64,000 bases of DNA from HB2-32-21 sp041603535 (GCA_041603535.1 JBFIEE010000003.1:46916-110915), one strand, 5' to 3'; positions 25,261 through 34,922 are shown, counted from the stretch's first letter. The notes: generated from the letters alone by a model not told the origin. Translations and numbers: made by a program.

Positions 25261-26240
25261 TTTTTCGTGACAGGCGGTAAGCGGATAGTCGCTCCGGCTG
25301 GTACTGTCGTGAGGTTGGTGGTGTGGCCGCGTGAATTGGTCAGAGCCAGGACACTGCCCGTAACAATCAGACCGATGCCGATAAATGTGGTTGGCGACCA
25401 CTGGTAGCCCTCAAAAAAGGTGGAGATTAGTAGCGCCACGACGGGGAACATCAGAAAAGTGTAACCCGCACGAGCCGGGCCGATAAGTTCTAACAAGCTT
25501 AAATAGCAGGCGAAACCGATAGCAGTTCCAAATGCTGCGAGGTAAACCAGCGCCAGTGAATATCTGACAGTGAACTCGTAATTAAACTCCTTGTCACTGC
25601 CCAGCGTGACCATCAAGAGCATGACACAGCCGTAGAACATGCCCCAGGCGTTGTACTGGATGACGGGTAGATGACGGCGTGTGCTCATAAATGTAGCCAA
25701 AATACTGCCAAATGACGCAAGTAAAGTCGCGCATAGCGCGAGCAGGAGCCCCCGTACGCTATCGTCGCTAAGGGATAATTCCGTTAGCTCTGCAGAAAAC
25801 AGCAGCCCAATGCCGGTCATGCCGAGCAACGCGCCCAGTACGACTCGCAGCTGTATTGGGTTACCCAGAATAAGGCGGGCGGTAAAAATGTTAAAAAACA
25901 CAATGGTTGAAAACACCACGGCTACGAGTCCGCTAGTGAGCAATGCCGAGGCCTGGTAAACCAGATAGTAGTTGCCGGAAAACAACAACACACCGAGTCC
26001 GGCGAAGCTCAGGTGATCAAGGGGCGGGAAGCGGAGCGACAGGTGTTTGGTGCGACACCATGCAAACAGCAGTATGGCGGCGATGGTGTTGCGGTAAAAC
26101 GCTGACACGGCAGGGTCAACCACACCGAGGTGCAGTTTGATGGCCAGCCAGGTAGAACCCCAGATAAGTACGGTAATGACAAAAAGAACCACTATTTTCA
26201 CGAGGATGTCCAAAACTGCTTCGGTTGGAGTCTTTGGCAC
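25257..26240 (-). CDS. EamA/DMT-family transporter
   Basis: A 327-residue inner-membrane protein with ten predicted helices in two EamA repeats (first: LIWGSTWLAIKLHLGVVDP; second from about residue 165: ALCATLLASFGSILATF). Drug/metabolite transporters of this type export amino acids or metabolites; the substrate is unknown. The start is uncertain: GTG at 26240, or a GTG at 26201 just before the first membrane helix. It is convergent with rsmJ, and the two stop codons interlock through the palindrome CTAG. Confidence 0.85.
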   Translation of the reverse strand: MPKTPTEAVLDILVKIVVLFVITVLIWGSTWLAIKLHLGVVDPAVSAFYRNTIAAILLFAWCRTKHLSLRFPPLDHLSFAGLGVLLFSGNYYLVYQASALLTSGLVAVVFSTIVFFNIFTARLILGNPIQLRVVLGALLGMTGIGLLFSAELTELSLSDDSVRGLLLALCATLLASFGSILATFMSTRRHLPVIQYNAWGMFYGCVMLLMVTLGSDKEFNYEFTVRYSLALVYLAAFGTAIGFACYLSLLELIGPARAGYTFLMFPVVALLISTFFEGYQWSPTTFIGIGLIVTGSVLALTNSRGHTTNLTTVPAGATIRLPPVTKN

Positions 26241-26343
26241 CGGGTCGGCCTTGCCGACATCAGCTGCTTATCGGGTCGCCTCTGTTATCGGATCGGGCAT
26301 GTCGAACAAGGACCGCCGGGTTGTTGGCAACCAACTCCTGGCG

Positions 26344-27492
26344 CTAGGTAAGGAGCCGCTCCAGGGTGCCCAGGTAAATTTCCCTCAATGTCTCCAGATC
26401 AGCGACGGCGACATTTTCATCGATCTTATGAATAGTGGCATTAATGGGGCCGAGCTCGATGACCTGGGTGCCGAGTGTGGCGATAAAGCGACCGTCCGAT
26501 GTGCCTCCAGCTGTAGATAGTTCAGCGCTAAGGCCGGTGTGGCAATGAATGCTATCGGTGACGGCGGCTACCAGCGTCCCCGGAGCCGTCAAAAAGGGCT
26601 CGCCGCTGAGCTGCCAGATAATGTTATAGCTCAGACCGTGTGCTTGAAGCAGGCTCTCAACCCGCGCCTGTAAAGTCGGCGCGGTAACTTCAGTGGAAAA
26701 GCGAAAATTAAAATCAATAACCACGTTGCCAGGAATGACATTGGTGGCACCTGTACCGGCATGGATGTTGGATATCTGAAAACTGGTCGCGGGAAAGTGC
26801 CGGTTACCTCGATCCCACTCGGTCAAGCTAAGCTCTGAGAGGATGGGCGCAACGCGGTGGATAGGGTTTTCCGCCAGCTGTGGATAGGCTACATGCCCCT
26901 GGACACCGTTAACTATCAGGCGCGCATTTAGCGAGCCGCGGCGGCCATTTTTTATCGTATCGCCTATCTTTTGTGAGGACGATGGCTCCCCGACAATGCA
27001 CCACTCGGGAACAATGCCTTTAGCTTTTAACCAGTCGACGACACGGGTGGTGCCATGTGTGGCAATACCCTCTTCGTCACTGGTAATCAAAAAAGCGATA
27101 CTGCCCTGGTGTGCTGGGTATTGCTTAAGAAAAGCTTCGCAGGCGGTAATCATTGCAGCCAGCGAGCCCTTCATGTCCGCAGCACCGCGACCGTAGAGCA
27201 AACCATTGTTCAATACGGGTTCGAAGGGTGGGCTCTGCCACGTATCTGAATCACCGACGGGAACGACGTCCGTATGTCCCGCGAAGCAGAGTGTCGGCTT
27301 GGCGCTGCCCTTAATAGCCCAAAAATTCTCGACATTCTCAAAAGGCAGACGATCGATGGCGAAACCCATTGCTTCGAGACGCGCAATCAGCAGCGCCTGA
27401 CAGCCAGCATCATCAGGCGTGACCGATTGACACCGGATCAATGCACAGGTCAATTCAAGGGTGGGTGAGGGTTTTGCCAGTGGTTCTGTCAT
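26344..27492 (-). CDS. dapE: Succinyl-diaminopimelate desuccinylase
   Basis: Dizinc hydrolase that removes succinate from N-succinyl-LL-diaminopimelate. The 382-residue M20 family protein begins LELTCALIRCQSVTPDD. It contains the metal-binding FAGHTDVVPVGD (about residues 70-81), GRGAADMKG, TSDEEG with the catalytic Glu (about residue 137), and AGGTSDGRF near residue 325. It is the last gene of the minus-strand map-glnD-dapC-nth-yffB-dapD-dapE run. Confidence 0.96.
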   Translation of the reverse strand: MTEPLAKPSPTLELTCALIRCQSVTPDDAGCQALLIARLEAMGFAIDRLPFENVENFWAIKGSAKPTLCFAGHTDVVPVGDSDTWQSPPFEPVLNNGLLYGRGAADMKGSLAAMITACEAFLKQYPAHQGSIAFLITSDEEGIATHGTTRVVDWLKAKGIVPEWCIVGEPSSSQKIGDTIKNGRRGSLNARLIVNGVQGHVAYPQLAENPIHRVAPILSELSLTEWDRGNRHFPATSFQISNIHAGTGATNVIPGNVVIDFNFRFSTEVTAPTLQARVESLLQAHGLSYNIIWQLSGEPFLTAPGTLVAAVTDSIHCHTGLSAELSTAGGTSDGRFIATLGTQVIELGPINATIHKIDENVAVADLETLREIYLGTLERLLT

Positions 27493-27536
27493 GATCCGCG
27501 CGTCGGGGTAAAAAGGCAGTGTAGCTCAGTGGCGTA

Positions 27537-27560
27537 TTAAGATCAGCGTTAAGATCAGCG
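27537..27560. repeat. 12-bp perfect tandem duplication
   Basis: TTAAGATCAGCG occurs twice in direct succession between dapE and dapD. It is short, non-coding and of no evident function. Confidence 0.7.
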
Positions 27561-27596
27561 GCCAGTAAAGAACCGCAAGCAGCGGGCCGCTCCCGT

Positions 27597-27616
27597 AAAA
27601 AAGCGGCCGCGCTTTT
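27597..27616 (-). terminator. Intrinsic terminator after dapD
   Basis: On the minus strand AAAAGCG pairs with CGCTTTT around the loop CGGC and the T-run continues to six Ts. It lies 15 nt after the dapD stop, so dapE may have its own promoter or depend on readthrough. Confidence 0.7.
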
Positions 27617-27630
27617 GCCTGGATAAAGAT

Positions 27631-28665
27631 TTAGTTATGGGCATGCAGTGCTTCGTTTAGCTCTACAGCACTTTGATTGGTCAGGCATTCCACTGCGCCA
27701 TTGAGTGAATTGCGCCGGAACAATAAATCCGATTTGCCAGCCAGTTCTCTGGCTTTGATTTCGCCTACTCTCTTGCCCTGGTCATCGAGCATAACGACTT
27801 TTGTCCCTGCGGTGATATAGAGCCCGGCCTCTACCGTACAGCGGTCGCCAAGGGGTATGCCAATGCCGGCATTGGCGCCCAGTAAACATTCTTTACCTAG
27901 CGATATAACGATGTTGCCGCCGCCGGAAAGCGTGCCCATGGTGGAGCTGCTGCCGCCAAGGTCGGAACCTGCACCGACAAATACACCAGCTGAAATGCGC
28001 CCTTCGACCATGTTTGGACCTTCTGCGCCTGCGTTAAAATTAACGAAGCCCTCGTGCATAATGGTGGTACCTTCGCCGATGTAGGCACCCAGTCGTACGC
28101 GGGACGTATCGGCAATTCTGACGCCTTTAGGCACAACGTAGTCAGTCATTTTCGGGAATTTATCAACGCAGTTCACTTGCAGGGCAAGGCCCTGCAAGCG
28201 GGCAGCGAGTTGTCTCTCGGGCAGTTCGGCAAGATCAATCGCGCCCTGGTTGGTCCAGGCGACGTTGGGAAGCACGCCGAAAATGCCGCTCAAATTCGTT
28301 CCGTGAGGCTTGACCAGTCGGTGCGAAATAAGATGCAGTTTCAGGTAGGCCTCTGGAACGGAAGTGGGTTCGCTATCCGTTGCGAGCAATACGGCAATTA
28401 TCGGCTGGGTACTGTCAGCCAGGGTTCGCGCGAGCTCAGCCTGGGCGACTTCATGCTGTTCTGCAAACGCTGTGGCAAGCGCATTGAGTCTGGTCGGATC
28501 GAGTTCGATGACAGCATTACTAGCAGCGATCGGCAGCACTGCGTTAAGTGCAGCGAGTATAGTTTTGCCGGGACGCAACAGGGGCCTGGGGTAGAAAACC
28601 TCAAGCCAGTCACCCTTGCTATTTTGCGTGCCGACGCCGATTGCGACGCTGTAAAATTCTGTCAT
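27631..28665 (-). CDS. dapD: Tetrahydrodipicolinate N-succinyltransferase
   Basis: Transfers succinyl from succinyl-CoA to tetrahydrodipicolinate in the succinylase lysine pathway. The 344-residue protein is the long, Pseudomonas-type DapD: an N-terminal domain of about 170 residues, then a left-handed beta-helix with hexapeptide repeats (YIGEGTTIMHEGFVNFNAG, GRISAGVFVGAGSDLGGSSS) and GIPLGDRCTVEAGLYITAG. The start follows a GAGG site and lies 12 nt after the yffB-like stop. Confidence 0.96.
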   Translation of the reverse strand: MTEFYSVAIGVGTQNSKGDWLEVFYPRPLLRPGKTILAALNAVLPIAASNAVIELDPTRLNALATAFAEQHEVAQAELARTLADSTQPIIAVLLATDSEPTSVPEAYLKLHLISHRLVKPHGTNLSGIFGVLPNVAWTNQGAIDLAELPERQLAARLQGLALQVNCVDKFPKMTDYVVPKGVRIADTSRVRLGAYIGEGTTIMHEGFVNFNAGAEGPNMVEGRISAGVFVGAGSDLGGSSSTMGTLSGGGNIVISLGKECLLGANAGIGIPLGDRCTVEAGLYITAGTKVVMLDDQGKRVGEIKARELAGKSDLLFRRNSLNGAVECLTNQSAVELNEALHAHN

Positions 28666-28677
28666 GGTATTGCCTCG

Positions 28678-29034
28678 TCAGGATTGAGCGAAAATATTTT
28701 CGTATTGGTCGGGCTTGAAACCAACAAAGATCGCGCCGTCATATTCCAGGACAGGCCGCTTGATCAGGGTTGGGTTAGCCAGCAAAATCTGGGTCACGTT
28801 GTCTTCACCCAGTTGTTCCCTGGTCTCGTCGGATAGCTGTTTCCAGGTGGTACTGCGTTTGTTAACCAGTGTCTGCCAGACGATTTTGCTGAGCCAGTGG
28901 TTTATCTGATCGTCACCTAAGCCGTCTATGCGCACGTCATGAAATTGATAAGTAATGGCTCGTTTGTCCAGCCATTGCCGAGCCTTTTTCACCGTATCGC
29001 AATTTTTAATACCAAAGAGCACCGCCACCGTCAT
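28678..29034 (-). CDS. ArsC/Spx-fold protein, YffB-like
   Basis: A 118-residue thioredoxin-fold protein of the ArsC family. GIKNCDTVKKARQWLD near the N-terminus keeps the single active-site-type Cys, as in E. coli YffB, but lacks the CxxC of Spx. The RPVLEY motif around residue 93 is conserved. Its role is unknown; it may be glutathione-linked. The ATG at 29034 with GGGG upstream is preferred to a TTG 12 nt earlier. It sits directly before dapD, an arrangement shared with pseudomonads. Confidence 0.88.
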   Translation of the reverse strand: MTVAVLFGIKNCDTVKKARQWLDKRAITYQFHDVRIDGLGDDQINHWLSKIVWQTLVNKRSTTWKQLSDETREQLGEDNVTQILLANPTLIKRPVLEYDGAIFVGFKPDQYENIFAQS

Positions 29035-29128
29035 GTACCCCGTCAAAAAATGGCAGCACAGAATAGCAAAATCGTGCGGTTGATTGGTAGCAATAATCGG
29101 TCACTGGGCCGCGGTTGGAAATACGTGT

Positions 29129-29782
29129 TCAGGCTTTTTTGTGTCGCAGTGGTGACTTCCGTCTGGGGTAGCATGTGGTGCATATTTCGCAGACCGTGCC
29201 ATCACAGCCGCGAGCACTGCAATATTCCCGGCCATAATAAATAATTTGCAGATGTAGTTTATTCCATGTATCGCGCGGAAACAGTCGCTTCAGATCCCGT
29301 TCGGTTTGCGTGACGTTATTGCCGTTGCTGAGCCCCCAGCGCTGGGCCAGCCGGTGAATGTGGGTATCGACAGGGAATGCTGGGTGTCCAAACGCCTGAG
29401 ACATGACCACGCTGGCTGTTTTGTGGCCGACACCGGGCAACCTCTCCAGGGCTTCTATATCTTCGGGAACCTTACCGCCGTGTTCTTCCAGTAAAATTTT
29501 CGACAGCTGCGAAATGGCTCTGGATTTTTGCGGTGATAATCCGCAGGATCGGATGAGCACCAGAATCTCATCGACATCCAGTTGAGCCATGTCGACGGGG
29601 TTGTTGGCGCGGGCGAACAAAGCAGGTGTGACCTTGTTAACACGCTCATCGGTGCATTGTGCAGAGAGCAGAACCGCAATAAGTAGCGTGAACGCATCGT
29701 CGTGCGTGAGAGGAATGGGCGGCTCAGGATAGAGCTGCGAGAGCTTTTGCAGAATATATGACGCGCGTTCCTTCTTTAGCAT
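29129..29782 (-). CDS. nth: Endonuclease III (DNA glycosylase/AP lyase)
   Basis: Base-excision repair enzyme removing oxidised pyrimidines. The 217-residue protein has the helix-hairpin-helix LPGVGHKTASVV (catalytic Lys at about residue 120) and the catalytic Asp in FPVDTHIHR (about 137). The C-terminal Cys cluster does not follow the usual C-x6-C-x2-C-x5-C. It reads CSARGCDGTVCEICTTC, with five cysteines, so the 4Fe-4S ligands must be spaced differently. The ATG at 29782 overlaps the dapC stop as TGATG, indicating coupling. Confidence 0.93.
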   Translation of the reverse strand: MLKKERASYILQKLSQLYPEPPIPLTHDDAFTLLIAVLLSAQCTDERVNKVTPALFARANNPVDMAQLDVDEILVLIRSCGLSPQKSRAISQLSKILLEEHGGKVPEDIEALERLPGVGHKTASVVMSQAFGHPAFPVDTHIHRLAQRWGLSNGNNVTQTERDLKRLFPRDTWNKLHLQIIYYGREYCSARGCDGTVCEICTTCYPRRKSPLRHKKA

Positions 29783-30990
29783 CAGAGACTCTTGATAAAT
29801 GTCCTGATTCGATGGGCCGCTTCCTGGCACTGTTCCAGCGGTGCGACCAGAGCCATGCGGATGCGGTTTGCGCCAGGGTTTCCGGCGGCGGTGTCCCGGG
29901 CCAGATAGCTCCCGGGCACCACGCTGACGTGTTGCTGTGCGTAGAGGTCACGCGTAAAAATCGTGTCGGCGATAGGCGTCTCGGGCCAGAGATAAAAACT
30001 TGCATCTGGCAACTGGATGTTCATTGCCGGGCGCAGTATCTCTGTCACTGCCGTGAATTTCTCACGGTACAAAGCGCGATTGTTTTGTACATGAGCTTCG
30101 TCATTCCAGGCAGCTATGCTGGCCAGCTGGTGTTGCACCGGCATGGCGCTGCCGTGGTAAGTGCGGTAGAGCAAAAAGCTTGCAAGAATATTGGCATCAC
30201 CGGCGACGAACCCAGAGCGTAATCCCGGCAGGTTGGAACGCTTCGACAGGCTGTGAAAAACTACGCAACGCCGAAAGTCGTTTCGCCCGAGTTCGGCGCA
30301 GGCTTCGAGGAGGCCCGGTGGTGGCTGATCTTCTTTATCGTATATTTCTGAATAGCATTCGTCACTGGCAATAACAAAATCGTACTGGTCGGCCAAAGCA
30401 ATCAGGCTTTTCAAGCTTTCGATGTCGAGTACGGCCCCTGTCGGATTCCCCGGTGTACAGAGGTATACCAACTGGCAACGTCGCCATACTGCTTCGGGGA
30501 GGGACGCAAAATCCTGTCGGTAGTTTTTGTCAGCGGTGCAATTGAGAAATATCGGTTCAGCACCCGCGAGTAACGCGGCACCTTCGTAAATCTGATAAAA
30601 GGGGTTTGGCATGACGACGGCTGGCAGTATATCGCCCGGGGAAGTACGTCGATCGACAACGGTCTGAGCAAAGGCAAAAAGCGCTTCCCGAGTACCGTTG
30701 ACCGGTAATACTTCGGTGTCCGGGTTGGGGCGTGCAGTGAGCCTGAAGCGGCGCTGCAACCACGACGCAATTGTCTCGCGTAACTCTGCAATGCCCTTTG
30801 TAGAGGGATAATGGGACAGCGAGGCAAGCTCATCGGTCAGTTTTTGTCTGACAAACCCCGGTGCTGGATGTTTTGGCTCCCCGACAGACAGATCGATATG
30901 CTCGAGCCCTGGTGGCGGCGCGATCCCCTGCTTGAGTTTGCGCAGTTTCTCGAAGGGGTAGGGCTGCAAACGTTGCAGATCGACATTCAT
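29782..30990 (-). CDS. dapC: Succinyldiaminopimelate transaminase
   Basis: PLP-dependent class I/II aminotransferase (402 residues) converting N-succinyl-2-amino-6-ketopimelate to N-succinyl-LL-diaminopimelate. It starts MNVDLQRLQPYPFEKLRKL and has DLSVGEPKHPAP, STKGIAELRETIASWL, CTPGNPTGA, SDECYSEIYD, and the PLP-lysine region HSLSKRSNLPGLRSGF (about residues 242-257). The map-glnD-dapC order is conserved in Pseudomonas. Confidence 0.94.
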   Translation of the reverse strand: MNVDLQRLQPYPFEKLRKLKQGIAPPPGLEHIDLSVGEPKHPAPGFVRQKLTDELASLSHYPSTKGIAELRETIASWLQRRFRLTARPNPDTEVLPVNGTREALFAFAQTVVDRRTSPGDILPAVVMPNPFYQIYEGAALLAGAEPIFLNCTADKNYRQDFASLPEAVWRRCQLVYLCTPGNPTGAVLDIESLKSLIALADQYDFVIASDECYSEIYDKEDQPPPGLLEACAELGRNDFRRCVVFHSLSKRSNLPGLRSGFVAGDANILASFLLYRTYHGSAMPVQHQLASIAAWNDEAHVQNNRALYREKFTAVTEILRPAMNIQLPDASFYLWPETPIADTIFTRDLYAQQHVSVVPGSYLARDTAAGNPGANRIRMALVAPLEQCQEAAHRIRTFIKSL

Positions 30991-31085
30991 AGTAGTTCTC
31001 AGTGGCTTGGCGATGGGCGGGAAGAGTAATTAGCCGGCGACATAAACGCTTGTCTGTATATCAGCCAAGTTAGTCACTGAACGGA

Positions 31086-33806
31086 TCAGGCACGAAAGCC
31101 GATCAGCTCCAGGGGTGCTCCCGAGGAAGTATCTTCGAGATTCCGGCTGTCGAGTTCGCTGCAGATAGTCGCCTCAATCTTTCGGCAGAGGGCTTCATCC
31201 GTGATGGGCTGGTCATCGGTGTCGGTCAGATAAAACACATCTTCCACGCGCTCACCCAGGGTGGCTATTTTCGCACTGTGCAGATGCAGGTCAAAGCGCA
31301 TGAAAATCCGCCCTAGCTGGGCCAGCAGGCCGGGACGATCAGGGGTGACTACTTCCAGATAGCTGACGGTGTCGCTTAACGTGTTGTCAATGTGAGCGGA
31401 AGTGCCGATGGTCAGTTGCTTTAGCTGGCGTGGTGTACGGCGTTGCACCTTGAATACCTGTTCGGAGGGCGCCTGCAGAGCCTTGATCAAAGCGCTGCGA
31501 ACACGGAGTTCCTGTTCCTGTCGACTGGCAAACGGTCGGTCTTGTTCGTCCAGGACATAAAAAATATCGAAGGTATTGCGGTGACGACTGCCCGTATAAA
31601 GCTGCGCATCGACGATGTTGAGACGTAGGCTGTCCAAAGTGGCCGCCGTGATCGGAAAGACGTTGCTGAGTCCTTTGGTGTGTACGAATATCCTTGTCGC
31701 GCTGGCGTTTTCGACGCCGGCGTCCTCAATGAATACGACGGGTTCGCTCTGGTCACAGGCGGTATGCACTTTTTCAGTGTACGTGGCGATAACTGATGCG
31801 CTCTCACGTAAAAATAAATCATCGTCGAGGTCGCCCCACAAGGCCAGACTTGCCGATTCGGTGATGCCCCGTTCAGCCAATATAGCCACCGCTTCGTCAC
31901 GGGTGTTTTTGATCCATTCCTGCCGATCGGCCGGATTTTCGAGTCCTCTTTTCAGCGCTTCTCGGGTTGCGAAATACAGTTGCCGCATCAAAGAACCTTT
32001 CCAGCTGTTCCACAGGGTTGGATTGGTGGCGGTAATATCAGCAACAGTTAGCGTAAACAGGTAATCCAGGTGCAGCTGGTTGCCGACCAGAAGGGCAAAC
32101 TTATGGATAATATCTGGGTCGGAGATGTCTTCTCGTTGTGAAATACTCGACATTAGCAGATGGTGTTCGACCAACCATTTCAGCAAACGAATCTCCTGGG
32201 CGGTGAAGCCATGGGCGATGGCGAATTTTTCCACGTCGACCGATCCCAGTTTGGAATGATCCCCGCCACGACCCTTGGCGATATCGTGGTAGAGCCCGGC
32301 TACCAACAGTATCTCTGGTTTGGGCAGGTTTTTAAAAACATGAGAGGCGACCGGGAAATCTTCTGTCATCTGCGAGTTACCCAGTCGGCGCATATTGCGT
32401 ACAACCTGTATGGTGTGCGCATCCACCGGATAGATGTGGAACAGGTCATGTTGCATTTGACCGATGATAAGATCGAACTCGGGCAGATATTTGCCGAGAA
32501 CCCCATAGCGGGTCATGCGCTGGAGTTGTGGGGATAACCTGCCCTGGCAGCGCAGTAGCCGCATGAAGAGCGCGCGATTGTTGTCATCCTCACGAAATGC
32601 ATCGTCGATCCGATGGCGATTTTCCCGAATTTGACGAATAGTCCTGGAGCGTACACCAGCGATGCTCGAGTCTTCGCCGAGCAGTACGAAAATTTCCAGC
32701 AACGCCGAAGGATATTGGGCAAAGAGCGTGTCACTAATCGCCTCAATGTGGTCGTCACGGATTTGAAAGCGTTCGTTGATAACTCGCGTCGAGGCGGTTT
32801 TGTCACCGCATAGAATCACTTCGTCAAGGTACTGCGAGAGCACGTCGTTCTGTTCGTGCATGGCGAGTACAACGCGATAATATCGTTGCATGAATTGCTC
32901 TACGGCAAGGCGTTTGTCGTTGTCGGTATAGCCGAACATTTCAGCGAGTTTGCGCTGATAATCAAACAAAAGACGTTCTTCCGGGCGATCGGCGATCATG
33001 TGTAAACCGTAGCGGACGCGCCAGAGAAATTCTTCACCCTGGCCGATTAGCTGAAACTCCTCTTCGGATAAAAAGCCGGTAAGGATCAACGCGGCGCGTG
33101 CGCTAACGCCATAGTGACGTTTCGCGATCCAGTCGATGGTTTGAATGTCGCGAAGTCCGCCTGGCGCTTCTTTGATGTTGGGTTCGAGGTTATATTCTGT
33201 ATTACCGTGCTTTTTGTGGCGCCCGGCCTGCTCTTTGCGTTTGGCGCGAAAAAAGGCTTCTGAGGGCCATATTTTTGCCGGTCCGGTCTGTTCCCGCATG
33301 GCTTCGCTCAATTGAGCATTGCCGACCAGCAAGCGGCTTTCGAGTAAATTGGTGACTACAGTGACATCGGCTTTTGCTTCACGCACGCACTGCTTAAGGG
33401 AGCGCACACTGTGGCCGATTTTAAGTTGTATGTCCCATAGAAAGGTTAAAAAATCACTGATGCTTTTCCTGTACCGGTCATGGTTTTGCCGCTTGGTCAG
33501 AATCAGTAAATCGACATCCGAATGGGGATGCAGCTCAAAGCGTCCATACCCGCCGACTGCCAGTAGGGCAATATTGTTGTTCCACTCAAAACGCTGCCAG
33601 GCATGCAGGAGGATCCGGTCAATAAACGCTGCGCGCTCTCTGATCAGCGTGCGGATTTGTTCCCCCTGTTCAAAACGTGTATTGAGATGGCGATTGGCTG
33701 CACTGATGGCATTGCGATAAATGGGGATTGGCAAGCCGTGCTCAAGATCGGATAAGAAACGTTTCTCATCGAAAAAAAGCAGTGGTGCCGAAGTCGTTAG
33801 GTTCAT
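31086..33806 (-). CDS. glnD: [Protein-PII] uridylyltransferase/uridylyl-removing enzyme
   Basis: Bifunctional nitrogen sensor that uridylylates and deuridylylates PII in response to glutamine. The 906-residue protein has the nucleotidyltransferase motif GGYGRFELHPHSDVDLLIL (about residues 85-103). A GlnD-specific helical region follows, then an HD domain (VDAHTIQVVRNM and GLYHDIAKGRGGDHS, about 470-520) and two C-terminal ACT domains (about 715-790 and 825-900; LEVVTPDRPGLLAQLGRIF in the second). It is of full length compared with E. coli (890). Confidence 0.97.
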   Translation of the reverse strand: MNLTTSAPLLFFDEKRFLSDLEHGLPIPIYRNAISAANRHLNTRFEQGEQIRTLIRERAAFIDRILLHAWQRFEWNNNIALLAVGGYGRFELHPHSDVDLLILTKRQNHDRYRKSISDFLTFLWDIQLKIGHSVRSLKQCVREAKADVTVVTNLLESRLLVGNAQLSEAMREQTGPAKIWPSEAFFRAKRKEQAGRHKKHGNTEYNLEPNIKEAPGGLRDIQTIDWIAKRHYGVSARAALILTGFLSEEEFQLIGQGEEFLWRVRYGLHMIADRPEERLLFDYQRKLAEMFGYTDNDKRLAVEQFMQRYYRVVLAMHEQNDVLSQYLDEVILCGDKTASTRVINERFQIRDDHIEAISDTLFAQYPSALLEIFVLLGEDSSIAGVRSRTIRQIRENRHRIDDAFREDDNNRALFMRLLRCQGRLSPQLQRMTRYGVLGKYLPEFDLIIGQMQHDLFHIYPVDAHTIQVVRNMRRLGNSQMTEDFPVASHVFKNLPKPEILLVAGLYHDIAKGRGGDHSKLGSVDVEKFAIAHGFTAQEIRLLKWLVEHHLLMSSISQREDISDPDIIHKFALLVGNQLHLDYLFTLTVADITATNPTLWNSWKGSLMRQLYFATREALKRGLENPADRQEWIKNTRDEAVAILAERGITESASLALWGDLDDDLFLRESASVIATYTEKVHTACDQSEPVVFIEDAGVENASATRIFVHTKGLSNVFPITAATLDSLRLNIVDAQLYTGSRHRNTFDIFYVLDEQDRPFASRQEQELRVRSALIKALQAPSEQVFKVQRRTPRQLKQLTIGTSAHIDNTLSDTVSYLEVVTPDRPGLLAQLGRIFMRFDLHLHSAKIATLGERVEDVFYLTDTDDQPITDEALCRKIEATICSELDSRNLEDTSSGAPLELIGFRA

Positions 33807-33868
33807 CGCTCAATGCGTCTGATGTTGTTGCAGAAGGCAAGCGCGATATGCTCGGTGTATAAGTTTCA

Positions 33869-34645
33869 TTATAAGAACGGGAGCTCGTCACGGCGGGCAG
33901 TCAGCACCTCAACACCATCGCGGGTGACGCAAAGAGTATGCTCCCATTGCGCCGATAGACGGCCATCGCGAGTCTCTACCGTCCACCCATCTTTTTTTAA
34001 CTTGGTGTGGTGCTTGCCTGCGTTGATCATCGGTTCAATCGTAAAGGTCATGCCTTCCTTTAATTCCAGGCCAGTACCCGGTTTGCCGTAATGTAGCACC
34101 TGGGGGTCTTCATGGAACTCGGTGCCTATGCCATGACCACAGTACTCTCTAACGACGGAGTAGTACTGGCTTTCTGCGTAGCTTTGGATAACGTGACCAA
34201 TGTCGCCTAAGTGGATGCCGGGTCTGACGATGGCGATAGCCTTATACAGACACTCCTGAGCTACCTTAACAAGACGTTGGGCGTGATCAGGCGCTTTCCC
34301 CACACAAAACATTTGGCTTGTGTCGCCGAAGTAACCATCTTTGATGACCGTTATATCGAGGTTGACAATGTCTCCGCTCTTGAGGATCTTGCTTTCGCTG
34401 GGAATGCCGTGGCATATGACCTGGTTGACTGATGTACAGATAGATTTTGGGAAGCCGCGGTAGTTAAGGCAGGCAGGTATGGCTTTCTGCACTTTAACCA
34501 TGTAGTCGTGGCAGATGCGATCGAGTTCGAACGTGCTGATGCCTGGTTCGACGTAAGGCGCGATCATCTCCAGTACCTCGGCCGCCAGTCTTCCGGCGAC
34601 ACGCATTTTGGCAATTTCCTCGGTGGACTTAATGGCTGTGGGCAT
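33869..34645 (-). CDS. map: Methionine aminopeptidase, type I
   Basis: Removes the N-terminal Met from nascent proteins. The 258-residue pita-bread-fold protein begins MPTAIKSTEEIAKMRVAGRLAAEVLEM. It carries the five metal ligands across CHGIPS, NLDITVIKDGYFGDTS, HGIGTEFHEDP, FTIEPM and SAQWEHTLCVT. The ATG at 34645 matches E. coli Map better than an in-frame GTG 12 nt upstream; neither has a strong ribosome binding site. It is divergent from rpsB, as in many gammaproteobacteria. Confidence 0.96.
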   Translation of the reverse strand: MPTAIKSTEEIAKMRVAGRLAAEVLEMIAPYVEPGISTFELDRICHDYMVKVQKAIPACLNYRGFPKSICTSVNQVICHGIPSESKILKSGDIVNLDITVIKDGYFGDTSQMFCVGKAPDHAQRLVKVAQECLYKAIAIVRPGIHLGDIGHVIQSYAESQYYSVVREYCGHGIGTEFHEDPQVLHYGKPGTGLELKEGMTFTIEPMINAGKHHTKLKKDGWTVETRDGRLSAQWEHTLCVTRDGVEVLTARRDELPFL

Positions 34646-34753
34646 GTGGCAGTTCACGGCTTAACGGTGCTGGGCGGGACATTGTAACCAATTTCTCGCA
34701 CTCGCGAGTCTTGTCAGACATTCGGCAGATACCCAACCTTCGCCCGTTTTTGC

Positions 34754-34782
34754 TTCAACAGGGCATCGGAATATGGTATAAA
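34754..34782 (+). promoter_or_regulatory. Candidate rpsB-tsf promoter
   Basis: TTCAAC (34754-34759) and TATAAA (34777-34782) are spaced by 17 nt with an extended TGG before the -10. A GCGCGCCC discriminator follows, typical of ribosomal-protein promoters under stringent control. Confidence 0.65.
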
Positions 34783-34789
34783 GCGCGCC

Positions 34790-34922
34790 CGACGGCACAG
34801 CTGTCTGGAAAACCCAAATACGAACACATATCGACACATTAGATCCGGGTGCCTGCCTCGTTAAACAGCGGGTTGATCAATGGGGTATGTGGGAGAGTAA
34901 CCCTAAACCACAGGAAAAGACT
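34790..34922 (+). promoter_or_regulatory. rpsB 5' leader, possible S2 autoregulatory RNA
   Basis: The predicted transcript has a leader of about 130 nt. It can form alternative stems, for example GGGTT with AACCC and GTGG with CCAC just before the AGGAAAAG ribosome binding site. S2 is known to repress its own operon through the leader in E. coli. The match to that structure here is inferred from position and pairing only. Confidence 0.3.

Noticed and set aside
28054..28836. 260-codon open frame on plus strand opposite dapD and the yffB-like gene
   Set aside because: It spans two well-supported minus-strand genes, its translation shows no family features, and its codon pattern mirrors the opposite strand.
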